DNA of 64,000 bases from Plasmopara viticola. Its lineage: Eukaryota > Oomycota > Peronosporomycetes > Peronosporales > Peronosporaceae. Positions 12,881 through 23,430 of the stretch are shown piece after piece. Below the pieces are notes generated by a model. That model made no database searches. It worked only from the letters and a program-made list of their open reading frames with translations, and had not been told where the DNA came from. Where the stretch lies: NCBI GenBank assembly GCA_001695595.3, contig MBPM02000012.1, positions 806,001 to 870,000 on the forward strand, read 5' to 3'. Numbering within the stretch: the stretch's first letter is position 1; each line of letters starts with the position of its first letter. The position numbers were made by a program, and so were the translations under genes.

Positions 12881-14315
12881 ACAAGCCTTCCAATCGAGCT
12901 TCAGGCCGGCCAAAGCCTTTTTTTTGTTTATTTGTGAACTAAAGTCGAGCATCATAGTCTTTTCCATCTTGCTTACCAAAGCAAGAAATTCTTTACCTTC
13001 TTATCGCCAAAAACATTTACGCTCACCGTGAGTGACAACGCTCTAAATGGCGCATCCGCTTTCGACACCTATGGAGTCGTTCTATGGAGAATATCCAGCA
13101 GAGCAATTTCTAAATGTGTATTGATCGTATCGAATACTTGTGTACCTTTTGCGTCCAAGCAAGTCGACAAGGGTATTTAGCCGTCTTTCATTCTCCAAAC
13201 CAACAAATCTTTATGCTCCATTCTCACCAAGAGTCTGTCAAAAAGATGTATGTGTAGCATTTTTGCAAGCCGATACGGGCGGCAAGGCTGCTATAGCTAT
13301 TGATTAAAGGAAATGCTCGTTTAGCTGAAGACAATACATATAGTACTTAAACAATATAATTAGCCTGCCTAACTTCAAGACTAGCATTAGCAGCTGTCAT
13401 TAGACCATGCGCTGCTTTTCTTTCCACTCCTAAGTACCACATCTCCCTATCAATTGGTATTAGAAATATCACGTGACTTATGACTACTACTCTGAGCTTA
13501 TGTAACACACTGTTTTGTGGGATACTTTAGATGATCGAACTAATTAGCTAGCGCGATGAAGGTCACCTTTGTCGCTTATGATCTTTATTAATTTCTCAAG
13601 GATACCGGAGACGGAAGTCTGCGCAGAAATGCACTTTTGCTTGTACCAAAGTTTAACCTACGCGGCTAGCTGTTTCTGTGTCACTTTTGAGCATTCGCTC
13701 GCCTTTGTGTGCGATTTAGCGCATATACTCAATCTTTAGCCAGTGAGCATTACTAGTTCGTCAACCGCGATAATATCGAGCTATACCGCACGAAACAATA
13801 GTGTAAGGTAGTTTTTTTTCACTATATTTCGATGATCAAATCAATAGCACGGCAATCACTGTATCTGGCTTTTCTACACATTTACATCTTACTTTGCTTT
13901 ATTTAAAGTAGATTGAAAATGGTTTGCGCGACTGCTAAAGTATCGTTCTTCACCCATTAGTTTGCCGTGGTAATCTAAGTATACACACGATCGACATATG
14001 AACGGATGGTGCTCTCTCTAGTGACAAGATAAATGCTTGGTGCTGTGTCCTTATTCATAATAGTATTTCATTTGGCAAAGAACAAATTTCTCACAAGCTC
14101 TTCAGGCCGTCCTGTATACTTTCACTTGATTTGTTCGCGAGATTGAAAATAAGTAATTTAAACTGTCAGCTCCCTCAATATATATAGTTGTACAAAAACG
14201 TTGTGCTTTATTTGCTGTAGGCAAAGATTTCATAGCTCGCCGAAAGCAACACTGCACACAACTGCTCTTCCTTGAGCTCTTAAGACAGGAAACACTTTAC
14301 TTAATTTGTTTTAAG
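12881..14315. other. Gene-poor stretch, nothing recognised
   Basis: Stops are dense in all frames and no repeat or domain was recognised. Confidence 0.5.
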
Positions 14316-14399
14316 GGTGAAAGCTCAGCTTTTGGCCAGGTGTTTGCGATAAGAAGGTGCGAACACAACGCGCACATAATTGTCTGCGAACACGGCCGC
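14316..14399 (-). mobile_element. Gag-like dispersed fragment, copy A
   Basis: These 84 bp are similar to 31120-31206; about 70% of bases match by eye, including a shared run around aacacaacgcgc. Both copies, read on the minus strand, give a related peptide of the type A-x-DD/DN-x-RVVFA-S-Y, which resembles the helix of Ty3/gypsy Gag capsids where 'vxfAxxxLxGxA' is conserved. This copy carries an in-frame stop. Repetition is seen directly; the Gag identity is inferred. Confidence 0.4.
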
Positions 14400-15039
14400 T
14401 TAGTATTTTCTTGGCACAGATGAGTTAACTTCATTATACTCTAATCAGTGAACATTCCGATTTATAGGCTAAGGCTCAGCAGCAGATGCTTCCCAGGCTA
14501 CTGTTGCCGAAGCCCTAGAACATAGCTTTTTGTAAAGTTCGAGCGCTCCAACTGCTTGGCACCGGGGGAAGGATTGCTAGTGCAGCCACTTTAGACGATA
14601 GAAACGGACATGACGAACGCTTGGTGACTAGGGCGCATTAATAGGTGGTAATTGGTCGAAGTGGATCAGAAAGCAAAAGAAGGGTTCAGATGTAGCCCAC
14701 AATTGTGAAGTTAGGACCATAACATAAACAGTATTCAATACATCACCTACTGCGCACATCTCCTCACAATAGATTATGAGTCCGATGACTGGCTGAAGTC
14801 TATTTTACGCGGTTTCTGACTCACAATATTCAGTCGTATGGCAAGCTTGAGAAGAAAAAGCACGGACTCAAATATAACGACAATCGGCGAGCGCCTACCT
14901 CTCTCACTACCGGTGTCATTGTGTTCGAGGGAAGTGTACAAGAACGTGCTAGTTCTAAGTACAAGATCCAAAAGGCAACGTGAAAATGGTCGGGTCGGTC
15001 CTGGCCGCAAAGACAAAGCATCGCATTAGAATTTGTGCA
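14400..15039. other. Flank of copia relic, no gene
   Basis: Short overlapping open frames only. The part from about 14,840 onward may be the Gag/protease portion of the copia element whose integrase finger follows, but I cannot confirm a domain. Confidence 0.4.
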
Positions 15040-15205
15040 TGAGAAAATGCTGATGAACATTCACCAACGCTTTGGCCATCTCGCTTACGACACTATTGCG
15101 AGTCTAGACCAAGCATCTGGCTGACAGAAAATCGCCGGATGGTGTGTGTCACGTGCGCACAGTTGGAGCAGACGAAAAATAGCGTATACAGAATAAAAAG
15201 CGAAT
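15040..15205 (+). mobile_element. Ty1/copia gag-pre-integrase zinc-finger relic
   Basis: The plus strand encodes IHQRFGHLAYDTIASLDQAS (15,058-15,117), the first half of the copia GAG-pre-integrase (HHCC) domain with its HxxxGH pattern. After a stop and a frameshift comes VCVTCAQLEQTKNSVYR (15,141-15,190), the C-x2-C half with its basic tail. Order and spacing fit a copia polyprotein. The downstream open frame at 15,257-15,727 follows where the integrase core should lie, but I could not find its DDE residues. This is a broken retroelement with no visible LTRs. Confidence 0.65.
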
Positions 15206-16197
15206 CGCAGTAAAGGAAAAGAAAAGACTGTGCAACCTTCGGCGCGCAAATTTTGATTGTTTTCAAGCGGCATTTGTTGTCGTTGTCGACTAAGTTATCA
15301 TCACAAGCTGAAGCGCAAGAAAAGTCTGGTGCAACATAATGCCGCATGTATCACCGAAGGCAATCCAAAGCCTCGAGTGAGATATTTGACGAGTAGTCAA
15401 CGCATTCAGATTGGGACTTTAAGCTCACTGCATCGTTACTTTGACCTTCCAGTCATTAAATTTGCTGACAGCGGTAACTGCCAAGTCACTTTACTGCTGT
15501 TTCTTACCATTGCCGAGGTGCAGAAATTTAGTGACGATGTGCGTCACCAATCCGAAATCTGCAAGCTTGGCAAGGCGATCTTCATCACTCAAGCTCGGAA
15601 GCGATCCGATACCCCAGTACACTTGCGTATGCAACAAGTTAGTCTACCGCTGCTCTCAGATATGATATGTCTCAATCACACACCATCATTACGAGCGGAT
15701 AATGATCCTCTGACTTTGAGGCATTAGCTTTTATACGCTTTAAATCCACTTGATCGGACCCTTTTGCAACAAGCATGAGTTATGTGCTTTATTTTACTGC
15801 AGCCATGCCAGCGAATGGTGTTTTGTTCGGCAACGCTCAAGTTCAGTGGCCTGAAACCATGATAACTTTGGATCTTGCTGAACGACGAGTTTCCCATTTA
15901 TGTTCTTCTCTTGAAGAGCGAAGTGCTATCTCCTTTAACAAGTCACTTTACTTGACCAGTTTGGAAGGGGTATCATATATGACAGCGTGCTTTATCAATG
16001 ATAAGTACTGTAATTGATAAAGGACAGAGCTGAGACAATATCATTGTTAATTCCTCTAATAAATATTACAGCTAATGCCGAATTTTATACTACTTTTCAA
16101 TATTTGTCTGCACGTACCTTTGGTGGGCGAGGGTCAATCGCTTCTTTAAGTGTATGGAGAACGCTGGCGGTGAAGCCAGGATGAGTGATGCAACAGC
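15206..16197. other. Downstream copia debris, unassigned
   Basis: Open frames at 15,257-15,727 and 15,775-16,017 are in the same direction as the copia finger just upstream. They may be decayed pol sequence, but no domain is recognisable. Confidence 0.35.
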
Positions 16198-16902
16198 TTA
16201 GACGGCGCTGTTCGAGATCTCGTTGATAAAGTGCTCGAGAAAGAAAAGGTCTTCCTCGAACAAATCCACCGGCTTGTTCGATGGCTCTATGTCTATCACA
16301 GGCGCGTCCGACATCATGTATTCCACAGCGGCATCCATCCCGATGCCAATATCGAGCTCGGCATTTATCCACGAGAACATTGCAGCGTCATCCATTACAG
16401 CGCCTCGGTTGCTCACACACTCTATACCACGAGGACTGGCTGAATTGTTTAATGCAATAGGAACGTCCAAAGCCTTAGAGTGAGCGATTGACTTAGTCGC
16501 AGACCTCTCGACCTTCACAACCACTTCTTGCTTGACGTCGGCTACAACTTTATGCATGCGGCGTAAGCTACTGCTGCTCTTTGCGCGCGGAGAGGCAGAG
16601 CGGCCTTGCTTGCGGCGCTGCTCCATGCGGCGTTGGTTTGTATTGGCCTTTTGACGATGGTATTCGCAGAACTTGTGAAGCTCGCCATTGCGTTTCTCGA
16701 CCCGCCAGCTCCAGCACTTTTTGCTGGGGTAGCCACAGAGGAGCGGCGAGCGCTTTTGTTGTGCCGTGCCCATGCCACAGGCAGGTGCCGACATGCTCAA
16801 GTGAGCCACGTGAGTCTGTAGCACGCCGGACACCGGGACGACAGAGTGCCGCGAGAACGAAGACAAGAGTTCCTCACTCGAAAACGTCGTAGAAATGACC
16901 AT
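16198..16902 (-). CDS. Basic nuclear-type protein with C-x6-C-x15-C-x2-H finger
   Basis: A 234-residue protein is predicted from the first in-frame ATG (16,902). The same frame stays open upstream to about 17,037 without another ATG, so an upstream exon is possible, for example from an ATG at 17,138. Residues 56-82 form a cysteine/histidine cluster (C56, C63, C79, H82) containing CGYPSKKCW and HKFCEYHR. It is followed by a strongly basic run (about 88-115, NQRRMEQRRK then serine/arginine-rich) that would suit a nuclear localisation or DNA-binding segment. The C-terminus is acidic and hydrophobic (DLFEEDLFFLEHFINE), as in activation domains. The spacing is reminiscent of the plant WRC CCCH motif but is not identical. 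I infer a small oomycete transcription-factor-like family; the function is unknown. A related finger occurs in the gene at 19,094-19,537. Confidence 0.6.
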   Translation of the reverse strand: MVISTTFSSEELLSSFSRHSVVPVSGVLQTHVAHLSMSAPACGMGTAQQKRSPLLCGYPSKKCWSWRVEKRNGELHKFCEYHRQKANTNQRRMEQRRKQGRSASPRAKSSSSLRRMHKVVADVKQEVVVKVERSATKSIAHSKALDVPIALNNSASPRGIECVSNRGAVMDDAAMFSWINAELDIGIGMDAAVEYMMSDAPVIDIEPSNKPVDLFEEDLFFLEHFINEISNSAV

Positions 16903-19093
16903 TGGAAAACGGGAATTTCCGGGTGGCTGGAGATTTCGAAATGGCTTTGTCGCACCTGGCACTGCAGCACCAATGGCTTGGCCATGATGAGCGCGTGGCG
17001 ATTTTTCACGCGCAGGTGCGTCGGGGACCTGTTGCACCTTCCAGCAACGGTACTATACTCCAGAGCAGCAGCTCGAAGCCTCGCCTCGTCTGCAAGTCGA
17101 AGGTACGCAACCCCTGGCTTGAACGACAGGGGCAGCAATCGGCGTATCGCAAAAAGGCGAGATTCGATTCCCGCAAAGCAATTCCTGTGGCGTACAGGCG
17201 ATTTTCAAGGGATGTGAAGGGGTTTGTATTTGGTAAAGCTCTAATTGCCAGGGCTGACTCGCCGCTAAAGCCGGGCCACTTTCTTTGCACCGTATTGCGT
17301 GAAGAAGACCTGTTACAGTTTATGAATTCTAAGGACTATTAGGGCATGAAATGATAAGAGTTCGTTATATTTTTGGCAACCGCACCAAGATTGTCTCGGA
17401 ACGTTGCATCGCTCATCTACTAGCACTCTAAACAAACGCTTCACTGCATCGTGCGTTTAAAAGAGGTTCTCTCGCTACGCCGGCGTGGTTTAACAATTCT
17501 ATAAAGCTAAATGCGTCGACACAAGTGTACTGATCACGCAGGAATATCAATTATGCCACATAACACAGTCCGTATTGAACAAATAATTGATGTTTAGCGA
17601 AGAAGAATAGATAATAATGAGGCTCGCCGCCTTTTCGACCTGCCTTTCACACAGTAACTAACTCAGGTGAGTCCTGCTGCGTCTCTCTGATTGAAGTCGC
17701 ATGTAGCGCTGCAGACTCGTAGCGGCCCGCAAGCGCTTGACATACACTGATGAAAAGATGCCCCAAGCATCGAATGTGTCATCTGTCCAGAGCTCGGAAA
17801 CAGCTGGTCTTCGAAATCAAATGCATCGCATTCGATGGAGATGGGCACGTGCAAGCTAAGCTTATTCTAATGACGATGGGTGCCAAATTCGCTGCGGCGT
17901 GTTGAGACGAGCAAGCGCAGTTAAGCAGGCAGCGAGACCAGATGGGTATCGGCAGCTATCGATTCAAATGTTAAGTGCTAGCTTTTATGGGGCATGACTA
18001 TGGCCTCTGTAACAAAACAAAAAAAAGCGTTTTCATCTGCTACAGCGATTTTAAAGCACGCAGTCCAAACCGTACGCATCGTGCAATTCAGGATTTTGTA
18101 CAATTAAACGGACAAAAGACTTTGCCAGCTAGATCGTACATACTTCTTGACTCGTCGATATGGCTATATGTCAAACTCATCCGACCGTGGTGGTCCAAGA
18201 CTCGAAGCGGTCACCGCGATTTCTCCAGATGGGGAAATTCCATCACTACATAGAGAATTGCCTAAATTGGTAATGTACATGGCCAGCACAAGTCACGCCT
18301 GTAAACTGGTGCTTAATGACGCGATGACCGGCTCTTCGTCTCACAGACTACTTCTTGCTGCAGCATTATTGGCCTCTTCGTGGCTGCAAGTCTTTCCTCC
18401 TTTTGGATTTGTTCCCAGACGTTCACATACATTCGCTTGGAATCAGTTGAAGCTTGCTACGATTTGCTACTGCAGCTGATAAACGCTGATCAATGAATGA
18501 GTGAAAGAGAGTCTAAAAAATGTGGCAATTTTGGGTAAAGCTCTATAATTTTCGGCAGCCAACATTGTGACGCTTCATAAACATCGGAAACCGCTGTGGG
18601 CTAAGTGAAGGCTGCACTGCACGTAGCTTGCTCGACAGCCTACTGTGTCCGACTCTTGATTTGCGCGTTAGCTACTTGTAAATAATCTCTTACTTGCGGG
18701 CCCTGTAACATCCTCGATTACCAAGAGACTCGTGTCGTACGTTGCGCAACAAACAATTGAGATCCGATTGGCGCTGTAGCAAAACGTCGTGGCGACTGGA
18801 ATGACCTTACCTCCTTTTGCACAATGATTGAGCCATGCGAGAACGGTCGATGCACGAATAGCACTGCCCCAGTCATTTACTACCACCCTAAAATGGTAAC
18901 GAGGCAGGTCTGGACTAGCGTCCATACAGTGCGCTCAGACAAAATTCGTCCGATATATCGCAGTAGAATCCATATCGTCCTTTTTTAAGGATTCGGACTC
19001 CTGCCATTACCACTCTATTATGTTGACACCAGAGAATCACCAAAACAAATAATCTTATAAGTACATACATTAGCCCCTTTGCAAGCTGTTTTC
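16903..19093. other. Upstream region of the finger gene, no firm gene
   Basis: The first 440 bases (16,903-17,342) are GC-richer and open in several frames on both strands. They may contain the promoter or a first exon of the minus-strand finger gene. From 17,343 to 19,093 only short open frames exist (17,663-17,854 and 18,668-18,925, minus strand), without recognisable domains. Confidence 0.4.
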
Positions 19094-19537
19094 CTAAAAG
19101 TAATCGCCTATCATAGGTTCGAGCGCAAAAAACTGTGGACACATATCGAGGACGGCACTGTAGACGGCTTGAGAGTCAACGGCAGGTATAGTCAAATTTG
19201 GCCAAGATGCTTTCGCGCTTCGATACTCAAGGTCCAGCTCTGACATGACCTGCTGCATTTTACATTCGTTGCCCTCACAGGATTCGACCCTTTTCACATG
19301 AGGCCGGGTTTGGGTATCCAAACAACGTTGGCTCGGTTTGCGACAATGATATGGTTGCTGACGCACACTGTGCTTTTGTGCCTTTTTAACATGCGACATT
19401 GGAGGGCGTGGCAACATGGGAGGAAGCAATGGTGCTGGCGCAGCTGGAGGTGGGAGAAGTGGTGGCTGCAGTGACAATTGCGGAGGTCCACGGGTCATGG
19501 GCGGGCCGACGAAGAGATAAAGGTCATTGAAGTCCAT
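19094..19537 (-). CDS. Small proline-rich protein with C-x6-C finger, possible paralogue of the 16.2-kb gene
   Basis: A 147-residue open frame starts at an ATG at 19,537 (MDFNDLYLFV) and ends at 19,094. Residues 12-47 are proline/leucine-rich. Residues 65-92 hold CRKPSQRC, then two more cysteines (C65, C72, C87, C92; C-x6-C-x14-C-x4-C). The first half closely parallels CGYPSKKC in the gene at 16,198-16,902, in the shared pattern C-x2-PS-x2-C. The basic linker (RPHVKR) is also comparable. The C-terminal 50 residues are acidic/hydrophobic (ALEPMIGDYF). It could be a diverged or shrunken paralogue on the same strand 2.2 kb away, or a chance open frame. Composition unlike the AT-rich surroundings argues for a gene. 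Confidence 0.45.
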   Translation of the reverse strand: MDFNDLYLFVGPPMTRGPPQLSLQPPLLPPPAAPAPLLPPMLPRPPMSHVKKAQKHSVRQQPYHCRKPSQRCLDTQTRPHVKRVESCEGNECKMQQVMSELDLEYRSAKASWPNLTIPAVDSQAVYSAVLDMCPQFFALEPMIGDYF

Positions 19538-20779
19538 TGTCACCTTTGAGGAAAATATTTAAATGAAGACAGAGTGCCCGCTGTATCAAGATGTCTCAAT
19601 GGATGCAAGATCACTACCATTTACCTCTGTGAAAATAAGCCCTTGACGATTTGCTCTTCAAGCACAAAGATGCTCGTTTCCGATGCTCTTGAAGAAGATG
19701 CACCTAGGATTTGTCGATACGCATAAACTCCTGTTCATACAATGCCGATGCTAGTCGTGTCATTTTTTTAATCATGCAATAACTTCTCTTATTATCGTAT
19801 ATGTAGATGCTTAAATCCCCAAAAACAGATGCTACGTTTACAATTTTTCGAAGTGGGGATCTCGACCCTTCAAGTAAGGAATCTGTTGCCTGAGTCCAAG
19901 ATACTGATCACAATCTTGCGATGGCGAAAATTGAAAAGTCATTTTGCTTGATACATCTTCTCTGCTGCGCTCGTGCAATAATAAATTTCTCACCGAAAAG
20001 CACAGGCTGCTAAGGATATTTTACTGAGATGTTGTGCAGCCGGAAGTCGTTAACAATGCACAGTGCATGAAATTAGATTCAAATAAGTCCATGGGGTATT
20101 TCCGGTGGTCGACTTCTTTGCGCAACGGGCCTTTTTATAAAGCATTGCTTCACTTAAAACGGACCGACATCGGTATCTTTACCAGTAAGCACGATGAAAT
20201 ATATCAAGTTAGTACAAAGTCCACTGCCATAATTGCGGTACCAGTAATGAATAAGGTAAATATTATTTTGATTGCACTACATTGCACAATTCGATTCCTT
20301 AGAGCCAGGGTGCGAACAGGCATACCCTGGAGACCGCATAACTTTTTGGACGCCTCTTTTGTGCAAGGTGCGGAGTGACAACATAGCATTTGTAGTCAAT
20401 CCTAGGCCTACACAGGTAGATTGTCTACTTGAACGTTTCGAAATGAATTGTGCTACCTCTTCGTAGCTGTTGGAAGCGCAGAATGCGCTGCTCAATAAAA
20501 TTCCGGTTTGTGTAGAACAGAGGATGTGGCTATTAAAAATAGGTATGCGCAGTAAGTGGCAATATGGAGTCTGATTATATCTTGGACCTCAGTTCGCAAT
20601 CGTGCACTACATCTGAGCCAGACCTGCTACTTTGCTTACTGATTTAGTTCGACCAATGACGCGCTGTCAATGCGTCCGTGACCACCGCGTCGTCATGTCC
20701 GTAACTCTTTTCCGTCATCTACCTACATTCAGTGATGCAAAAGCGTACCGTATATATTCATCTTTAATACTTCTCCTCG
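19538..20779. other. Gene-poor stretch, nothing recognised
   Basis: An open frame at 20,034-20,378 (plus) overlaps others on the opposite strand and shows no domain. Nothing else is supportable. Confidence 0.45.
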
Positions 20780-21345
20780 CGATCACATCGCAGGTTTCTC
20801 AGCTCGCGCAAACCCACAAGTATCCGCAGCTCGGGCGAGCTTGTGCTGATCTAGTGCCTTGGTCAGTAGGTCCGCGCGCATTAGCTTGGAATAAACGTAG
20901 CGCGGTTCTAGGATGCCTCAATTCGCAAGGTCTTTGACAACCTTGTGACGCACATTCATGTGTTTTGCCCCCGATTACATGCATCTGCATGAAAAGAGTC
21001 AAGTATACTCCCACATTTTTCTTATTTCAAGGAGCTCCCGAGTCGAGCCGTTTCCGACGCTGCGACAACCTCTCACTACATTGTCGTAAGTATATCTTCC
21101 TCGCGGCCCACTTTACGGGTAACCATCATCACTAAGTCTATTGCCTCTTTTAGTAGCAAACTCGGCAACGCTGTAGGTCACCAGTGTAACCGCCGTTGGC
21201 AATGATGCACATAATGAAACACAGATGCTTGCTCTGTATGAGTTTCCGTGCAATTTTCTTTGCAGGCTTCCAGTTTTCTTCCCGAGGCTAATGAGTGTCT
21301 TGTGCACCGCAAACGTGATGTCAGGCCGTGTGCATCGAGCCACTC
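20780..21345 (-). mobile_element. Ty1/copia reverse transcriptase/RNase H 3' end, decayed
   Basis: Read leftward, the order of fragments is that of a copia pol C-terminus. ARCTRPDITFAVHK (21,342-21,301) is the end of the RT domain. VAEFATKRGNR and KWAARK follow (about 21,180-21,105), matching the RNase H 'YsDAdfA' and 'SWxSkKQ' elements. Then ASETAR and LLEIRKM appear in separate frames, followed by NVRHKVVKDLAN, a stop, and YVYSKLMRADLLTKALD (about 20,960-20,860), which is the hallmark copia C-terminus with ADLLTKAL. At least two frameshifts and two stops break it. This is the clearest retroelement relic in the window. Confidence 0.8.
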
Positions 21346-22440
21346 AAATCAAGCTTTTGGGGTGACTTGATTGCTAACGCCCTAGGGTCCGCAAACTTTG
21401 TGAGCAGGATACTGTCCAGTCTGGCTTCAATGTAACAGCCGATATTGATTGAAGTACGTGTTGGGTTTGCCGTCTCCCCTCTATGCTCCCATAGCAATCT
21501 ATCAATCGTCTCCTCCTAATCTTTGGCATGCGCTCGCATGTTTAGAGCGTTTACCCAAGTCACAAAATTTTTTTGACACTGGGCTACTGAAAGTAATTCC
21601 ATCGTCGTGAAGAACCAGTCGAAGCCCATAGCGGTACTCGCAGTAGCTGGAAAAGTATCGACAAAGACATCATCGCGATCATCTTGTTCTCGTCGTGCTT
21701 GTAGTACAGACATTGGTCACCAACGCAATATTTAAACCCTGCTTCGAAGAGTATTATTTGCTACAATTGAACTTATTGTCGATCTGCCTGCTCAGGCCCG
21801 TATAGACTCTACTTCAACTCGAGTGCAACATCACTTGCGCTGGACACTTTAATTGACCTGAGTTGCTCATCCGTACTTTGCATGCCGCTTGGTACGCGCA
21901 ACAAAATCTCCAATTACTCTTCCTTATTATCCTTTGCTTAAGTACTTGTGATACTACCATGTTTTGCGGACAATGCCCATATGGCCGCTTGTCCCAGGAT
22001 CACCTTCATCGTTGCTATGCCTACCACTGCGGCAGAGATAAGCGACTCGACATCAAAAATTTGGTCATTTCTTTATGTAACGAGTCTAAAAAGTACTCCT
22101 GATTGCACTCACCCATCGCTCAAGTTAGTGGTGTACTCTGTTCAGGTCTGGACGGACCGATGACACCGTAAGACTGAGTGGAAAGTCGGTACCTTGTCAG
22201 CTTTGTGAACTACAAGAGCAAGAATTGTCGTGTCTTTCTCGCACGCACCAGATACCAAGCAGAGGAAAAGTTTGAAATTTTTTTTGGTTCGATTTTGAAA
22301 GCTTATATATTGCCGGATCCATGACCTTCGCACTCTGGACCTCCTTTGTATGTTATCCGGCGTGGCAAAAAAGAATGAGCGAACCGCTGTAGCGGGTTGT
22401 CCCCGCACACTCCCCATATTTCATATGTAGCTAGGATCCA
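21346..22440. other. Probable further copia debris
   Basis: Open frames on the minus strand (21,516-21,713 and 22,142-22,417) lie upstream of the copia RT/RNase H relic in the same orientation and may be remains of it. They contain no motif I can name. Confidence 0.3.
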
Positions 22441-22670
22441 TGGATTTTATTGTATGTGTAGGCAGGATTTGTGACGCGCGTCACCACCTAGACGCGCGTC
22501 GACGGGCCTCTCTTTAATTGGCTGATATTTAGAATGCAGCCCATATTTAGCCAATCACGAGCCATTTTTTAATCGGTGGTCGGGAGGTCTCCGCCTCCCG
22601 CCGATAATTAAACAGATTTGAGTTTGCTTCCTTCGAGCAACGTGCAAGACAGTAACGGGCTTTAGGCCCA
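22441..22670. repeat. Palindrome-rich LTR-like block
   Basis: This GC-richer block contains a 14-bp palindrome gtgacgcgcgtcac (22,471-22,484) and a second copy of its core gacgcgcgtc (22,491-22,500). It also has an attggct/agccaat inverted pair (22,517-22,523, 22,549-22,555), a cgggagg/cctcccg hairpin with 6-nt loop (22,581-22,587, 22,594-22,600) and gggc/gccc (22,657-22,669). No gene overlaps convincingly. It lies between two copia relics, so an old LTR or terminal region is the likely explanation. No matching second copy was found in the window. Confidence 0.4.
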
Positions 22671-23189
22671 TTACAACCGCGAATTCAAGCTTCAAATGGC
22701 AAGGCCGAGCAAATGCACCAAACAGTGCTAAACATGGCGCGCTCCATGATATTTGCGAGCGACTTCCCGCATTCAAGTTGAGGTGACGCTGTCGAGTTCT
22801 TGGTGTGTATTTTGAATTGCAGCCCTTCAAGCTCGAACCTAAAGCATACGTCTCCAATCAAGGTGCTGACGAAGCGAGACCCAGATCTGCGTGACATCGT
22901 TATGTTTGGCTCAACGCGTACTATAATACTGTCATTGTGACGAAACATGTCGAGAACATCCAGACGCTTATTCGAAATACAAGACATACAACGCCATCTC
23001 AGCCTATTTCGAACGATTGAGGTAATGGTACTCACATTGACGCGCGAAAATCTAACAGGCTCCGCGGCGACCGGGTAAAGACAAAAAAGACCAAGAAGAA
23101 TAGCAATTGATGGATGCGGGCCTCTTATGTCCCATGTGGAGCAACTAAGTGATCACCGAAAACCATAGCGCCTAGGATCAATGACGTAG
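22671..23189. other. Unassigned stretch between LTR-like block and copia relic
   Basis: Minus-strand open frames at 22,555-22,857 and 22,685-23,035 overlap each other in different frames, with no recognised domain. Confidence 0.35.
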
Positions 23190-23430
23190 GCTTCGTATTA
23201 CAAGCATTTGAGCCAGATTCGAAGACATACGCTGGGGAAATGCACAACTCGAAGGCTGGCGGCTGGAGCAAAGCCATGCTCGATGAAATCCAGATGCTTG
23301 AGGACAACAGAAAATGGAGCGTTACATAGCGGCCAGCCTCTGCAAACTTGCTACACATCAGGTGGGGATCAAGACAAAGAGAGGTGCAAATGGCTAAGCA
23401 GAGATACTTCTTGCTAAAATCACCTACATT
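23190..23430 (+). mobile_element. Ty1/copia reverse transcriptase N-terminal relic
   Basis: The plus strand reads AFEPDSKTYAGEMHNSKAGG, then WSKAMLDEIQMLEDNRKWSV. This is the conserved start of the copia RVT_2 domain ('W..Am..Ei..L..n.tW.lv'). A stop follows, and the expected next element (wvfk.K..G.. K.R.vakg) is only faintly present in a shifted frame (RQREVQMAKQR). It is opposite in orientation to the copia relic at 20.8-21.3 kb, so at least two insertions or a rearrangement contributed. Confidence 0.65.
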
